Positions 7,559 through 15,570 of a DNA stretch of 64,000 nucleotides are shown piece after piece. The first letter of the stretch is position 1; each line of letters begins with the position of its first letter. Below the pieces are notes generated by a model that saw only the letters and a program-made list of their open reading frames with translations, searched no databases and was not told the DNA's origin. Origin of the DNA: G963667675 sp965197565 (GTDB lineage: Bacteria; Chloroflexota; Dehalococcoidia; Lucifugimonadales; UBA3495); the NCBI GenBank assembly GCA_965197565.1, contig CBDANK010000003.1:124001-188000 (forward strand), given 5' to 3'. Made by a program: the position numbers and the translations under genes.

Positions 7559-8509
7559 GTGGCAACGAAGCTGACCTACCGGGGCATCCTGGCAACTATC
7601 GGCAATACTCCCATTGTGGAGCTCCAAAGTATGAGCCCCAAGGAGGGAGTCCGCATCTTCGCCAAGTTGGAAGGACAAAATCCGACCGGCAGCGTCAAAG
7701 ACAGAATCGCTCTGAAAATGATAGAGCAAGCGGAACTGGACGGCGAAATATCCTCCGCCCGCACCATCCTGGAGCCTACCAGCGGCAACACCGGCATCTC
7801 CCTCGCCATGATCGCCCGCCTGAAAGGCTATAAATTAACGGTGGTAATGCCGGAGAACGTCAGCGTGGAGCGGGTCCAACTGTTGCAAGCCTATGGCGCC
7901 GAGATCATTAATTCCGACGGCTCCAAGGGCAGCAACGGTTCCATAGAAATGGCCCACGGTCTGATGGAAAAGAATTCCCATGACTATCTTATGCTTTATC
8001 AATACGGCAATCCGGCCAATCCCGGCGCTCACTACGAAACTACGGGCCCGGAGATTGTGGAATCCCTGCCCGAGACGGCTGTTTTCGTAGCAGGCTTGGG
8101 CACCGGAGGCACTCTGATGGGGGTGGCCCGCCGGCTGAAAGAGCATAATCCTCGGGTGAAGATCGTTGCCGTAGCGCCCGAGCCGGATGACTTTATTTCC
8201 GGCTTGAGGGACCTGGAAGAAGGATTTATACCGCCGATACTGGACCTGAGCATGTTGGATTCCAGGATGATGGTCAGCAGCTTCGAGGCCTTTCGCATGA
8301 CCAAGGAGTTGTTGCATCAAGAAGGCATCTTCGCGGGCATTTCCGCAGGCTCGGTGGTCTATGGAGCGCTGCGGCAAGCGGAACGGATGGACCAAGGCGA
8401 CATCGTGTGTTTGCTGGCGGACGGCGGCTGGAAATATCTCAGCACCAGCCTCTGGACCAAAGATTACGAGCAATTGGCGCAAGAGTCCAAGGGTAAGATC
8501 TGGTGGTAA
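7559..8509 (+). CDS. cysM: cysteine synthase, CysM-like (O-phosphoserine type candidate)
   Basis: 316 residues, a fold-type II PLP enzyme. The PLP lysine is K47 in NPTGSVKDR, the substrate loop is TSGNTG at residues 74-79, and the phosphate-cup glycines are GLGTGGT at about 179-185. Two features match Mycobacterium tuberculosis CysM rather than classical CysK: an arginine at residue 217 (GLRDLEEGF), where CysM has the O-phosphoserine-selecting Arg220, and a C-terminal lid ending GWKYLST...IWW similar to the CysM GWKYLST...LWA tail. CysM uses the thiocarboxylate of CysO as sulfur donor, which a MoeB/MoeZ-type enzyme loads. Start is GTG. No CysO or Mec gene is in the window. Confidence 0.85.
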   Translation: MATKLTYRGILATIGNTPIVELQSMSPKEGVRIFAKLEGQNPTGSVKDRIALKMIEQAELDGEISSARTILEPTSGNTGISLAMIARLKGYKLTVVMPENVSVERVQLLQAYGAEIINSDGSKGSNGSIEMAHGLMEKNSHDYLMLYQYGNPANPGAHYETTGPEIVESLPETAVFVAGLGTGGTLMGVARRLKEHNPRVKIVAVAPEPDDFISGLRDLEEGFIPPILDLSMLDSRMMVSSFEAFRMTKELLHQEGIFAGISAGSVVYGALRQAERMDQGDIVCLLADGGWKYLSTSLWTKDYEQLAQESKGKIWW

Positions 8510-8560
8510 GCGGCCAACTCGAATGAGACCAACCTGTCCATTCCTCTGAAAATACCCTTC

Positions 8561-8640
8561 GTCATACCCGCGAAATGCCTGCCCCGTATCAGTACGGGGC
8601 GGGTATCCACGCCCCCAACATCCCTGGACTCCCGCCTCCG
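8561..8640. repeat. short palindromic intergenic repeat
   Basis: Contains CCCCGT-ATCAGT-ACGGGG at about 8582-8597 and a CATACCCGCG/GCGGGTAT pair around it. It resembles the GTACGG/CGTACC blocks at 48262-48278 and 49370-49385. Confidence 0.45.
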
Positions 8641-8824
8641 GAGACCTTTGCGTAACTGGTCGCTCAACTTGTCATTCCGACCGGAGGGAGGAATCTAAGG
8701 CGTTGGGCCAGAGTCGTCGCGTCGGTCCAGCTACAGACCCAGTGCTTGTTGACATAGGTTTGAGATTCCTCACTCCGCTTCGCTGCGTTCGGAATGACAG
8801 AGGTGGGGGTTACGCAAAGGTCTC
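8641..8824. repeat. repeat family A, copy 2 (inverted orientation)
   Basis: Bounded by GAGACCTTTGCGTA and TACGCAAAGGTCTC, perfect 14-bp inverted ends. The inner modules match copy 1 in reverse order: GTCATTCCGACCGGAGGGAGGAATCTAAGGCG first, then GGTTTGAGATTCCTCAC...GTTCGGAATGAC. The rest of the gap to 9068 carries partial repeat pieces (CTATTTTCAT, GGGTCTCCCTTCGCGGGA) and the cofG promoter. Confidence 0.75.
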
Positions 8825-8960
8825 GCGTCCGCGGGAAAGACGGATTAGGGGGTTGCTGTCTATTTTCATAATAATGACAGAGGGTTGTTCAAGGGTCTCC
8901 CTTCGCGGGAGTGACGGATGGGTTGTTTCTTGCGATAGCATTGGAGTTGCCGCCGCATAG

Positions 8961-8994
8961 TTGCTTGCCCCCGAGCGAAAGACTACAATAGTCT
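8961..8994 (+). promoter_or_regulatory. cofG operon promoter with a palindrome over the -10
   Basis: TTGCTT at 8961-8966 and TACAAT at 8984-8989 are separated by 17 bases. AGACT-ACAAT-AGTCT (8980-8994) is an inverted repeat centred on the -10, a possible repressor site. The start codon is about 75 bases further on. Confidence 0.45.
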
Positions 8995-9068
8995 CGTTCG
9001 ATAAGTAATGCTCGAGCAAGGCCCCTCATAAATTCTCCACTTCTAATTCCGGGAAGAGCTGCATAGAG

Positions 9069-10313
9069 TTGACGGTTCAAGCCTCCGGGCCAGGCACTAT
9101 AGAAAGAGAAAACCGGCTGCCCCCCTTGGACCGGCTGCTGGATGCCTCCGGTCGCGGTGAGTCCATCGAAGAGGAGAACGCTGCTGCGTTGCTGACAGCC
9201 GGCAACGAGCGGCTTCAGGACTTGTGCGCGGCGGCGGCCGGATTGCGGGACCGGGGCAAGGGCAGGACCGTCACCTTCTCACCCAAGGTATTCATACCCC
9301 TGACCCGCTTGTGCCGGGACTTTTGCGGTTACTGCACCTTCAGGCAAGACCCCGCAGCCGCCGGGGCCAAACTGTTCTTGACTCCGGAGGACGTGCTCCA
9401 AGTGGCCAGGGCCGGAGAACGCCTGGGTTGCACCGAAGCCCTGTTTACCCTGGGGGAGCGGCCGGAGCAGAGATACAGTGAGGCGAAGGACTGGCTACGC
9501 CAGCGAGGCTACGCTACCACATTGCAATACCTGGCCGATATGTGCCGGTTGGTGACTCAGGAGACCTCGTTGCTGCCCCACGCCAACCCGGGCACCTTGA
9601 GCCGCCGCGAGTTGGCGTCGCTTAAACCCTACAACCCCTCAATGGGCCTGATGTTGGAAAGCGTCAGCGACCGGCTTCATGCTCCCGGCGCGGCCCACGA
9701 AAACGCTCCCAGCAAGCGCCCCAGGGTGAGATTGCGCACCATCGAGCTCGCCGGCCAGTTGCGCGTGCCTTTCACCACAGGTATCCTCATAGGTATCGGA
9801 GAGACTCGCCAAGAGCGCATCGACTCTATCTTGGCTATCCGGCGCCTTCACCAGGCTTACGGCCACATCCAAGAAGTGATCGTTCAAAACTTCCGGGCCA
9901 AGCCCGATACGCCCATGAGCGCGGTTCCCGACCCAACAGCCGTGGAGTTGCTCTGGACCGTTGCTGTGGCTAGATTGCTGCTGGGACCGGAAATGAACGT
10001 TCAGGTGCCGCCCAATCTGAGCGCCCGCGATTATGAAATCTACCTTGACGCCGGAATCAACGACTGGGGCGGTGTTTCGCCGTTGACCATAGATTACGTG
10101 AACCCGGAAGCTCCCTGGCCGGCATTGACCCAGTTGCGTGAAAGGACCGGCTCCAAAGGCTTCGAGTTGCGGCCCAGGCTGCCGGTGTACCCAGAATTTA
10201 TCAACTCCTCCGACGGCTATTTGCCTGCTGAGTTAAAAGCCAAGGTAATTGCGATAGCCGATGGCGAGGGTTATGTACAGGGGGGGATTCAACGATATGC
10301 CGGAATTGACTGA
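9069..10313 (+). CDS. cofG: 7,8-didemethyl-8-hydroxy-5-deazariboflavin synthase subunit CofG
   Basis: 414 residues, starting at TTG. It is a radical-SAM enzyme with the cluster motif C-x3-C-x2-C at Cys82, Cys86 and Cys89 (CRDFCGYC). Further CofG features are LPHANPGTLS, GLMLESVSDRLH (the HGMMLE-like block) and TGILIGIGETRQER, followed by VIVQNFRAKP. With CofH it makes FO, the deazaflavin chromophore of F420, from 5-amino-6-ribitylaminouracil and tyrosine. It is the first gene of a five-gene run cofG-cofH-cofD-cofC-LLM; its end overlaps the start of cofH by 17 bp. The two subunits are separate here, not fused as in actinobacterial FbiC. Confidence 0.93.
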   Translation: MTVQASGPGTIERENRLPPLDRLLDASGRGESIEEENAAALLTAGNERLQDLCAAAAGLRDRGKGRTVTFSPKVFIPLTRLCRDFCGYCTFRQDPAAAGAKLFLTPEDVLQVARAGERLGCTEALFTLGERPEQRYSEAKDWLRQRGYATTLQYLADMCRLVTQETSLLPHANPGTLSRRELASLKPYNPSMGLMLESVSDRLHAPGAAHENAPSKRPRVRLRTIELAGQLRVPFTTGILIGIGETRQERIDSILAIRRLHQAYGHIQEVIVQNFRAKPDTPMSAVPDPTAVELLWTVAVARLLLGPEMNVQVPPNLSARDYEIYLDAGINDWGGVSPLTIDYVNPEAPWPALTQLRERTGSKGFELRPRLPVYPEFINSSDGYLPAELKAKVIAIADGEGYVQGGIQRYAGID

Positions 10314-11625
10314 GCAGCGTCACAACACTGTTGACCTGGAGAGCCTGGTTTACTTGCTGGAGCCCCGGGTCGCCAGGATACTGGACCTGGCTTTGGAAGG
10401 GAAAGACATCTCTCCCGAAGACGCCGTCGTTTTGTTTGACACCTCCGGTTTGGAATACCATGCTTTGGTTTTGGTGGCCGACGAGCTGCGCCGCCGGACC
10501 GTGGGCGACATCGTCACCTACGTGGTCAACCGCAACATCAACTTTACCAACGTGTGCATCAAGCGCTGCGGCTTTTGTGCTTTCAGCCGCGACTTCCGGG
10601 AGGAGCAAGGTTACTTCCTGCCTGAGGAGGAGATAGTACGCCGGGCCAAGGAAGCATGGGAGTACGGTGCAACCGAGGTGTGCATACAAGCCGGGCTGCC
10701 TCCCCAGATGCAAGGCGACCTGTACATCCGGCTATGCGCCGCCATCAAGCGCGAGTTGCCCGATATTCACATCCACGGCTTCTCTCCCGAAGAAGTGCTA
10801 TACGGCTCGGTCCGCTCCCGATGCAGCATTCAGGAGTACCTGGAGGGGTTGAAAGAGGCCGGCGTGGGCAGCCTGCCCGGCACCTCGGCCGAGATACTGG
10901 ACCAAGAATTGCGCGACCGGATCTCTCCGGGCCGCATCCGGGTGGACCAGTGGACCGAGGTAATAACCACGGCCCACGAGTTGGGGATACCCACCACGTC
11001 CACCGTCATGTTCGGCCACTTGGAGAGCAACGGCCAGATCGCACGGCACATGGCGTTTATTCGGGACATTCAGCGGCGCACCGGCGGCATCACCGAGTTC
11101 GTGCCGCTTTCCTTCGTCAGCTCGGAAGCCCCCATGTTCTTGAAAAACCTGGTTGAAGGGGTGCGCGCCGGTCCCAGCGGCATGGACGTGGTGAAAGTAC
11201 ACGCCATCGCCCGGATCATGCTAAACAACTGGATTCCCAACGTGCAGGCCTCCTGGGTCAAGGAGGGTTCCCGCATGTCCCAGCTATTGCTAACCGCTGG
11301 CGTGAATGACCTTGGCGGGACCTTGATCAATGAGTCCATATCCACGTCCGCGGGAGCCCAACACGGCCAACTGATGCGGCCCGCCGAGTTCCGCCAGATG
11401 ATCCGGCAAGCCGGGCGAGTTCCGGCGGAACGCTACACCACTTACGGGACCAAACGGGTGTTCAGCGATGACGACGAGGAGTTGGACCCCTTGGACTTGG
11501 TGGGCGACAACGTCGAAGAACTCTTCGGCTCGTATCAACGTTTGATTAAACTTGACACGTACCGTTTCCGGCATCCGAAACACACCCAAAAAGAAGACCT
11601 GAAAGCTGCTCCTTCGGCATCCTGA
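10297..11625 (+). CDS. cofH: FO synthase subunit CofH
   Basis: 442 residues from the ATG at 10297, chosen because a GGGGGGG ribosome site lies about 10 bases upstream; an in-frame ATG at 10261 would give 12 more residues inside cofG. The radical-SAM cysteines are C87, C91 and C94 (CIKRCGFCAF). The family blocks EVCIQAGLPP, IHIHGFSPEE and LPGTSAEIL (the P-G-T-A/S-A-E-I-L motif near residue 200) are present, as are TTSTVMFGH and the late NDLGGTLINESIS. CofH joins tyrosine-derived 4-hydroxybenzyl chemistry to the uracil substrate; CofG then closes the ring. The C-terminal 50 residues are acidic then basic and not conserved. Confidence 0.93.
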   Translation: MPELTEQRHNTVDLESLVYLLEPRVARILDLALEGKDISPEDAVVLFDTSGLEYHALVLVADELRRRTVGDIVTYVVNRNINFTNVCIKRCGFCAFSRDFREEQGYFLPEEEIVRRAKEAWEYGATEVCIQAGLPPQMQGDLYIRLCAAIKRELPDIHIHGFSPEEVLYGSVRSRCSIQEYLEGLKEAGVGSLPGTSAEILDQELRDRISPGRIRVDQWTEVITTAHELGIPTTSTVMFGHLESNGQIARHMAFIRDIQRRTGGITEFVPLSFVSSEAPMFLKNLVEGVRAGPSGMDVVKVHAIARIMLNNWIPNVQASWVKEGSRMSQLLLTAGVNDLGGTLINESISTSAGAQHGQLMRPAEFRQMIRQAGRVPAERYTTYGTKRVFSDDDEELDPLDLVGDNVEELFGSYQRLIKLDTYRFRHPKHTQKEDLKAAPSAS

Positions 11626-11880
11626 GGCAGAAACTGGGCGGTCCGTCCCTGAAGTATCGATCACATTCCCCTATCCCGCCTCTAGACCCTCAAACCGGGG
11701 GGCTTTCCGGTCAGACAGGGGCCGGGGAAGCGGTTTCTGCGTTGATCATTGGGTGACGCCGTGAATTTTGGAAAATCGCTGGACTGTTACGGGGTGGTTT
11801 CGGCCCGGTTCCAGCCGGTACGGCCATGAGACGGTGCCTGAAAAAGCGCCCCCCTAATGCCGGGTTATAGCAGCTGCGCC

Positions 11881-12816
11881 ATGAACGGCAAAGTCTTGGC
11901 CTTAGCCGGAGGGGTTGGGGGGGCCAAGCTGGCCTTGGGATTGGCCCGGATCATTCCTCCGGGACGGTTGGTGATTTGTGTAAATACCGGCGACGACGAA
12001 TGTTTTCACGGCCTTCACGTTTCCCCGGACTTGGACACCGTCATGTACACCCTGGCGGGTTTGGCCGACCCTCAAACCGGCTGGGGCCTGGAAGGGGACA
12101 CCTTTGACGCTCTGAACATGCTAAACCGCTACGGAGCCGATACCTGGTTTAACCTGGGCGACCGGGACCTGGCAACCCACGTGCGGCGGACCCAACTGTT
12201 AGGACAGGGAGCCACTCTGTCGGAAGTCACCACTGAGCTATGCCGCCGCCTTGGCATCGTTCATGACGTGGTCCCAATGAGTGACGATCCGGTCCGCACG
12301 GTGCTAAACACCGATGTTGGGGAATTGGCCATGCAGCGTTACTTCGTCCAGCACCGGGCCGAGCCTCGGGTTAGCCAGGTCAAATATGTGGGCGCGGAGT
12401 CGGCCCGGGCGTCCCAGGGGCTGGAAAAGGCTTTGGCCCAAGCCTCTCTCATCGTCTTCTGCCCGTCGAATCCATTTCTTAGCCTCGGACCCATATTGGC
12501 CGTGCCTGGAGTGCGTGAGCGGCTTGAAAACGCGACGGCCCCACGAGTGGCGGTCAGCCCCATCATCGGCGGCGCAGCGGTGAGGGGGCCGGCAGCTAAG
12601 ATCATGTCCGAGTTGGGGCAAGAAGTCTCCTGTGTCGGGGTGGCCGAACAGTACCTGGGCCTATGCGATTTGTTTGTAATCGACAATCAGGATGCCCACT
12701 TGAGCCCGGCGATACAGCGGTTGGGGATCGAGCCGGTGGCAGCATCGATTATGATGAACAGCGACGAGGATAAAGCGGCCTTGGCGAAGTTCGTTCTAGC
12801 CCTGGGAGACAGTTAA
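11881..12816 (+). CDS. cofD: 2-phospho-L-lactate transferase CofD (FbiA family)
   Basis: 311 residues from the ATG at 11881, which places the conserved LALAGGVGGAKLALGLA right at the N-terminus; an in-frame ATG at 11857 has no better ribosome site. CofD/FbiA moves the phospholactyl-type group from the GDP- or PPi-activated donor onto FO to make F420-0 (or its dehydro form). Recognisable blocks are NTGDDECFHGLHVSPDLDT, GWGLEGDTF and WFNLGDRDLATHV. The 255-bp gap after cofH shows no coding signal. The gene is 4 bp from cofC, so the last three genes are tightly linked. Confidence 0.93.
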   Translation: MNGKVLALAGGVGGAKLALGLARIIPPGRLVICVNTGDDECFHGLHVSPDLDTVMYTLAGLADPQTGWGLEGDTFDALNMLNRYGADTWFNLGDRDLATHVRRTQLLGQGATLSEVTTELCRRLGIVHDVVPMSDDPVRTVLNTDVGELAMQRYFVQHRAEPRVSQVKYVGAESARASQGLEKALAQASLIVFCPSNPFLSLGPILAVPGVRERLENATAPRVAVSPIIGGAAVRGPAAKIMSELGQEVSCVGVAEQYLGLCDLFVIDNQDAHLSPAIQRLGIEPVAASIMMNSDEDKAALAKFVLALGDS

Positions 12817-12820
12817 CTCA

Positions 12821-13477
12821 ATGGGACCGGAATCGCCGGGTGTTATCGCTGTCATTCCCATGAAGCCGCTGACCGATAGCAAGACCCGGTTGGCTAAGAA
12901 ACTTTCCCCCGAACAAAGAGGGGAACTGGCTATCGGCATGTTGGGAAGAGTAATCATGTCGCTCCAGTCCGCTTCCGTAGAGGCGTTCTGGGTAGTAGGC
13001 GGCGACCGGCGGGTGCAGGACTTCGTCCGCAACACCGGGGGGATTTGGCTGGAGGAATTGGGCCGGAACCTCAACGACACCGTGGGCAAGGCTTTTGATC
13101 AGGTTTTTGCCGAGGGCAAGTCGGCCATGTATGTAGCCGCCGACCTGCCTTTCTTGAAGGCCAGTGACGTTCACAGCCTGCTCCAAGCATCTAGACAACA
13201 AAACAATATCAGCCTGGCTCCCGCCCGGCAGGACGGCGGGACCAACGCCATACTGGTTCCCTCTGGGATACCATTTCGGCCGGAACTCGGTCCCCGCAGC
13301 TTTATCAAGCACCTATCTCAAGCAGCAAGGCTGGAGGTGTCCGTGGCGATCTGCTACAGTCCTGGCCTGGGTTTTGACTTGGACACCGCTGCCGATCTGG
13401 AGACCTACGAGAATATGGAACCCGGATTCTTGGACCGGCTGATGCCTGGGTCCGCTTCCAACACTGCCGAGTCCTAA
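12821..13477 (+). CDS. cofC: 2-phospho-L-lactate guanylyltransferase CofC (FbiD family)
   Basis: 218 residues. The nucleotidyltransferase signature IPMKPLTDSKTRLAKKLSPEQR (residues about 12-33) is clear, followed by VVGGDRRVQDFVRNTGG and the DLPFLKASDV block containing the metal-binding Asp. GGTNAILVPSG and FIKHLSQAARLEVSVAICYSPGLGFDLDTAADL match the CofC C-terminal half. The enzyme activates 2-phospholactate, PEP or 3-phosphoglycerate with GTP for CofD. Which donor is used cannot be read from the sequence. It starts 4 bp after cofD. Confidence 0.92.
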   Translation: MGPESPGVIAVIPMKPLTDSKTRLAKKLSPEQRGELAIGMLGRVIMSLQSASVEAFWVVGGDRRVQDFVRNTGGIWLEELGRNLNDTVGKAFDQVFAEGKSAMYVAADLPFLKASDVHSLLQASRQQNNISLAPARQDGGTNAILVPSGIPFRPELGPRSFIKHLSQAARLEVSVAICYSPGLGFDLDTAADLETYENMEPGFLDRLMPGSASNTAES

Positions 13478-13507
13478 TACGGGCTGCCGATACCCAAAGT
13501 CGCGCAC

Positions 13508-14500
13508 ATGGAGATGGCGTTGGCTCCTGCCAAAGCAAAACTGGGAATCCTGTTGCCCACCCGGGGCCTTCTTTTGAGGCCAGCCCCCGCCCGAGACGCC
13601 GAGTTGGTCATCGGACTGGCTCGTAAGGTGGAAGCGGCCGAGTTGGACTCGGTATGGGTAGGAGACAGCTTAACCGCCAAGCCCAGGTTGGAACCCCTGG
13701 CCACCCTGGCGGCGGTGGCGGCGTGTACCGAGAGGGTGCGTCTTGGCACCGCCGTTCTGCTGGCGGCATTGCGGCACCCCATTCTGCTTGCCCAGACCCT
13801 GGCTACTGTGGACTTGATTTCCAAGGGCCGTCTGGTGCTGGGGGCCGGAGTAGGCGGCGCTTTCAATGACGAGCAGCGGGCGGAGTGGAGGGCCGCCGGA
13901 GTCGACCCCAAGCGGCGGGCCGGCCGCATGGAGGAAATTCTGCAGATAGTCCAACAATTGGGCAAGGGCGACCCGGTGACTTTCTCGGGCAATCACTTTT
14001 GCTTGGACCAGGTGCGGATGGAACCCCTCCCAGTCCAGCCCGGGGGGGTCCCTCTGTTGCTGGCCAGCCACTGGCGCGCCAAGCAAGACGCTCAGTTGGC
14101 GCGGACGGCGCGCTTGGCCGATGGATTAGTCTCTATATCGGATACCCCTGAGGAATACGCCCGGCTGGTGCAGCGGGTCCACGGGATGATGTCGGCCTCG
14201 GGACGGGATTCCAACCGGTGTGAGACCGCGTTCTATATGACGGTCAACATCAACAGTGACCGCTCCAAAGCTGATGCGGAAGCCACAGACTTCCTGACCC
14301 GCTACTACGGGACCAACATCTGGGGCGACCGGTGGGGGCCTTTTGGAGACTGGGAGAGGATTCAGCAACGGATGGCCGAATACGTGGAAGCGGGAGCCGA
14401 AACCCTGATTGTGCGCTTTGCTTCCTTTGACCCGGAGGCCCAACTGGAAACTTTCTTGGACCGAGTGGCCCCGGCCTTTAGTGCTTCGTTCCCGAAATAA
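13508..14500 (+). CDS. LLM-class (luciferase-like) F420-dependent oxidoreductase
   Basis: 330 residues with the bacterial luciferase-like TIM barrel: AKLGILLPTRG at the first strand, EAAELDSVWVGDSLTAKPRLEPL, then ERVRLGTAVLLAALRHPILLAQTLATVDLISKGRLVLGAGVGG, a segment that carries the cofactor-binding bulge. RVAP-type ends and VRFASFDPEAQLETF close the barrel. The position 30 bp after cofC, in the F420 operon, makes F420H2 the probable cofactor rather than FMN. The substrate is unknown. A second, distinct LLM gene is at 46797-47747. Confidence 0.87.
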   Translation: MEMALAPAKAKLGILLPTRGLLLRPAPARDAELVIGLARKVEAAELDSVWVGDSLTAKPRLEPLATLAAVAACTERVRLGTAVLLAALRHPILLAQTLATVDLISKGRLVLGAGVGGAFNDEQRAEWRAAGVDPKRRAGRMEEILQIVQQLGKGDPVTFSGNHFCLDQVRMEPLPVQPGGVPLLLASHWRAKQDAQLARTARLADGLVSISDTPEEYARLVQRVHGMMSASGRDSNRCETAFYMTVNINSDRSKADAEATDFLTRYYGTNIWGDRWGPFGDWERIQQRMAEYVEAGAETLIVRFASFDPEAQLETFLDRVAPAFSASFPK

Positions 14501-14579
14501 TCCTTACACTCCCACACCCAAGAGAACTGAAAAGAATAGTAAGTTTGCCGTAAACGTCATTTGAGGAATCGAGCACTTA

Positions 14580-14741
14580 GAGGGTGCTAAAAACCAACTG
14601 CGGCCCATCCCTGTCATTCCGAACGGAGTGAGGAATCTAAAATGCTTAGGCAGCAGCACACTCAAGAAAACGAGGGATTTAGACCCTTCACTTCGCTCAG
14701 GGTGACAGGTGACTGGTTGTGAGGACTTATTAAACACCCTC
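14580..14741. mobile_element. MITE-like element with GAGGGTG ends and TTA duplication, upstream of fabI
   Basis: GAGGGTG at 14580-14586 and CACCCTC at 14735-14741 are inverted ends, flanked by TTA on both sides (14577-14579, 14742-14744). Inside are the CTGTCATTCCGAACGGAGTGAGGAATCTAAAA and GACCCTTCACTTCGCTCAGGGTGACAG modules found in other repeats. No coding capacity. It ends 27 bp before the fabI start codon. Confidence 0.65.
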
Positions 14742-14768
14742 TTAGTAAACTCCCTGGGAGGTAAGCGA

Positions 14769-15542
14769 TTGTACCCAATAGACCTGGATGGCAAAAACGG
14801 CGTCATCCTGGGTGTAGCCAACGAACGAAGCATCGCTTGGGCCGTGGCTCGAGTCTTGGGCGAAGCGGGAGCGCGTCTGGCGCTGACCTACCAGAACGAT
14901 CGTCTCAAGGAGCGGGTGGCTCGGCTTGCCGGGTCGCTGGATGGGGCTGTCATCATTCCTTGCGACGCCGCCGATGACCAACAGATCATTGACTTATTCG
15001 ACCGTGTGGCGGAAGACTTTGGGGACATCTCCTTTCTGGTGCATAGCATCGCTTACGCCCACAGGGAGGACCTGATTGGAAGGTTTTCCCAAACCGGCCG
15101 GGAGGGATTCAGGATTGCTTTGGAGGTCAGCGCTTACTCTCTTCTCCCGCTGGTGCGCCATGCGGCGCCGTTGATGGTTGATGGCGGGAGCATAGTAACC
15201 ATGACCTTTCACGCCTCTCAGAGGGTGTACCCCGGCTATAACGTCATGGGGACGGCCAAAGCAGCCTTGGAGCATGAGGTCAGGCAATTGGCGGCCGAGT
15301 TCGGTGAGCAGGGGATTCGCTTAAACGCCATATCCGCCGGCCCCCTGGAAACCCTGGCCGCCAGAGGCATCCACGGCTTCACAGACCTGCGGCGTCACCA
15401 TGCTGAGAAAGCGGCCATGAAGCGGAATATCAGCGCAGACGAAGTAGCAAAGACGGCCCTCTTTTTGTGCAGCGACCTATCCAGTGGGATAACCGGTTCA
15501 GTCATTCCGGTGGATGCCGGCTACCACATCATGGCGGTGTAA
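14769..15542 (+). CDS. fabI: enoyl-[acyl-carrier-protein] reductase FabI
   Basis: 257 residues from the TTG at 14769, which follows GGGAGGTAAGCGA; the frame continues upstream into the mobile element but that part is not FabI-like. The SDR start DLDGKNGVILGVANERSIAWAVA binds NAD(P)H, HSIAYA is the NNAG-equivalent, and the catalytic Tyr157-x6-Lys164 (YNVMGTAK) is intact. ISAGPLETLAARGI and GSVIPVDAGYHIMAV are standard. The enzyme reduces trans-2-enoyl-ACP in fatty-acid elongation. The residue matching E. coli Tyr146 is Phe147 (TFHASQ), an unusual change. fabF is elsewhere in the window, not in an operon with fabI. Confidence 0.92.
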   Translation: MYPIDLDGKNGVILGVANERSIAWAVARVLGEAGARLALTYQNDRLKERVARLAGSLDGAVIIPCDAADDQQIIDLFDRVAEDFGDISFLVHSIAYAHREDLIGRFSQTGREGFRIALEVSAYSLLPLVRHAAPLMVDGGSIVTMTFHASQRVYPGYNVMGTAKAALEHEVRQLAAEFGEQGIRLNAISAGPLETLAARGIHGFTDLRRHHAEKAAMKRNISADEVAKTALFLCSDLSSGITGSVIPVDAGYHIMAV

Positions 15543-15570
15543 GGAGCAGTTCAGGGTTGGGCGTTTAGCG

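Noticed and set aside
9001..9068. Small gene between the cofG promoter and cofG
   Set aside because: No start codon with a ribosome site and no frame longer than about 20 codons.
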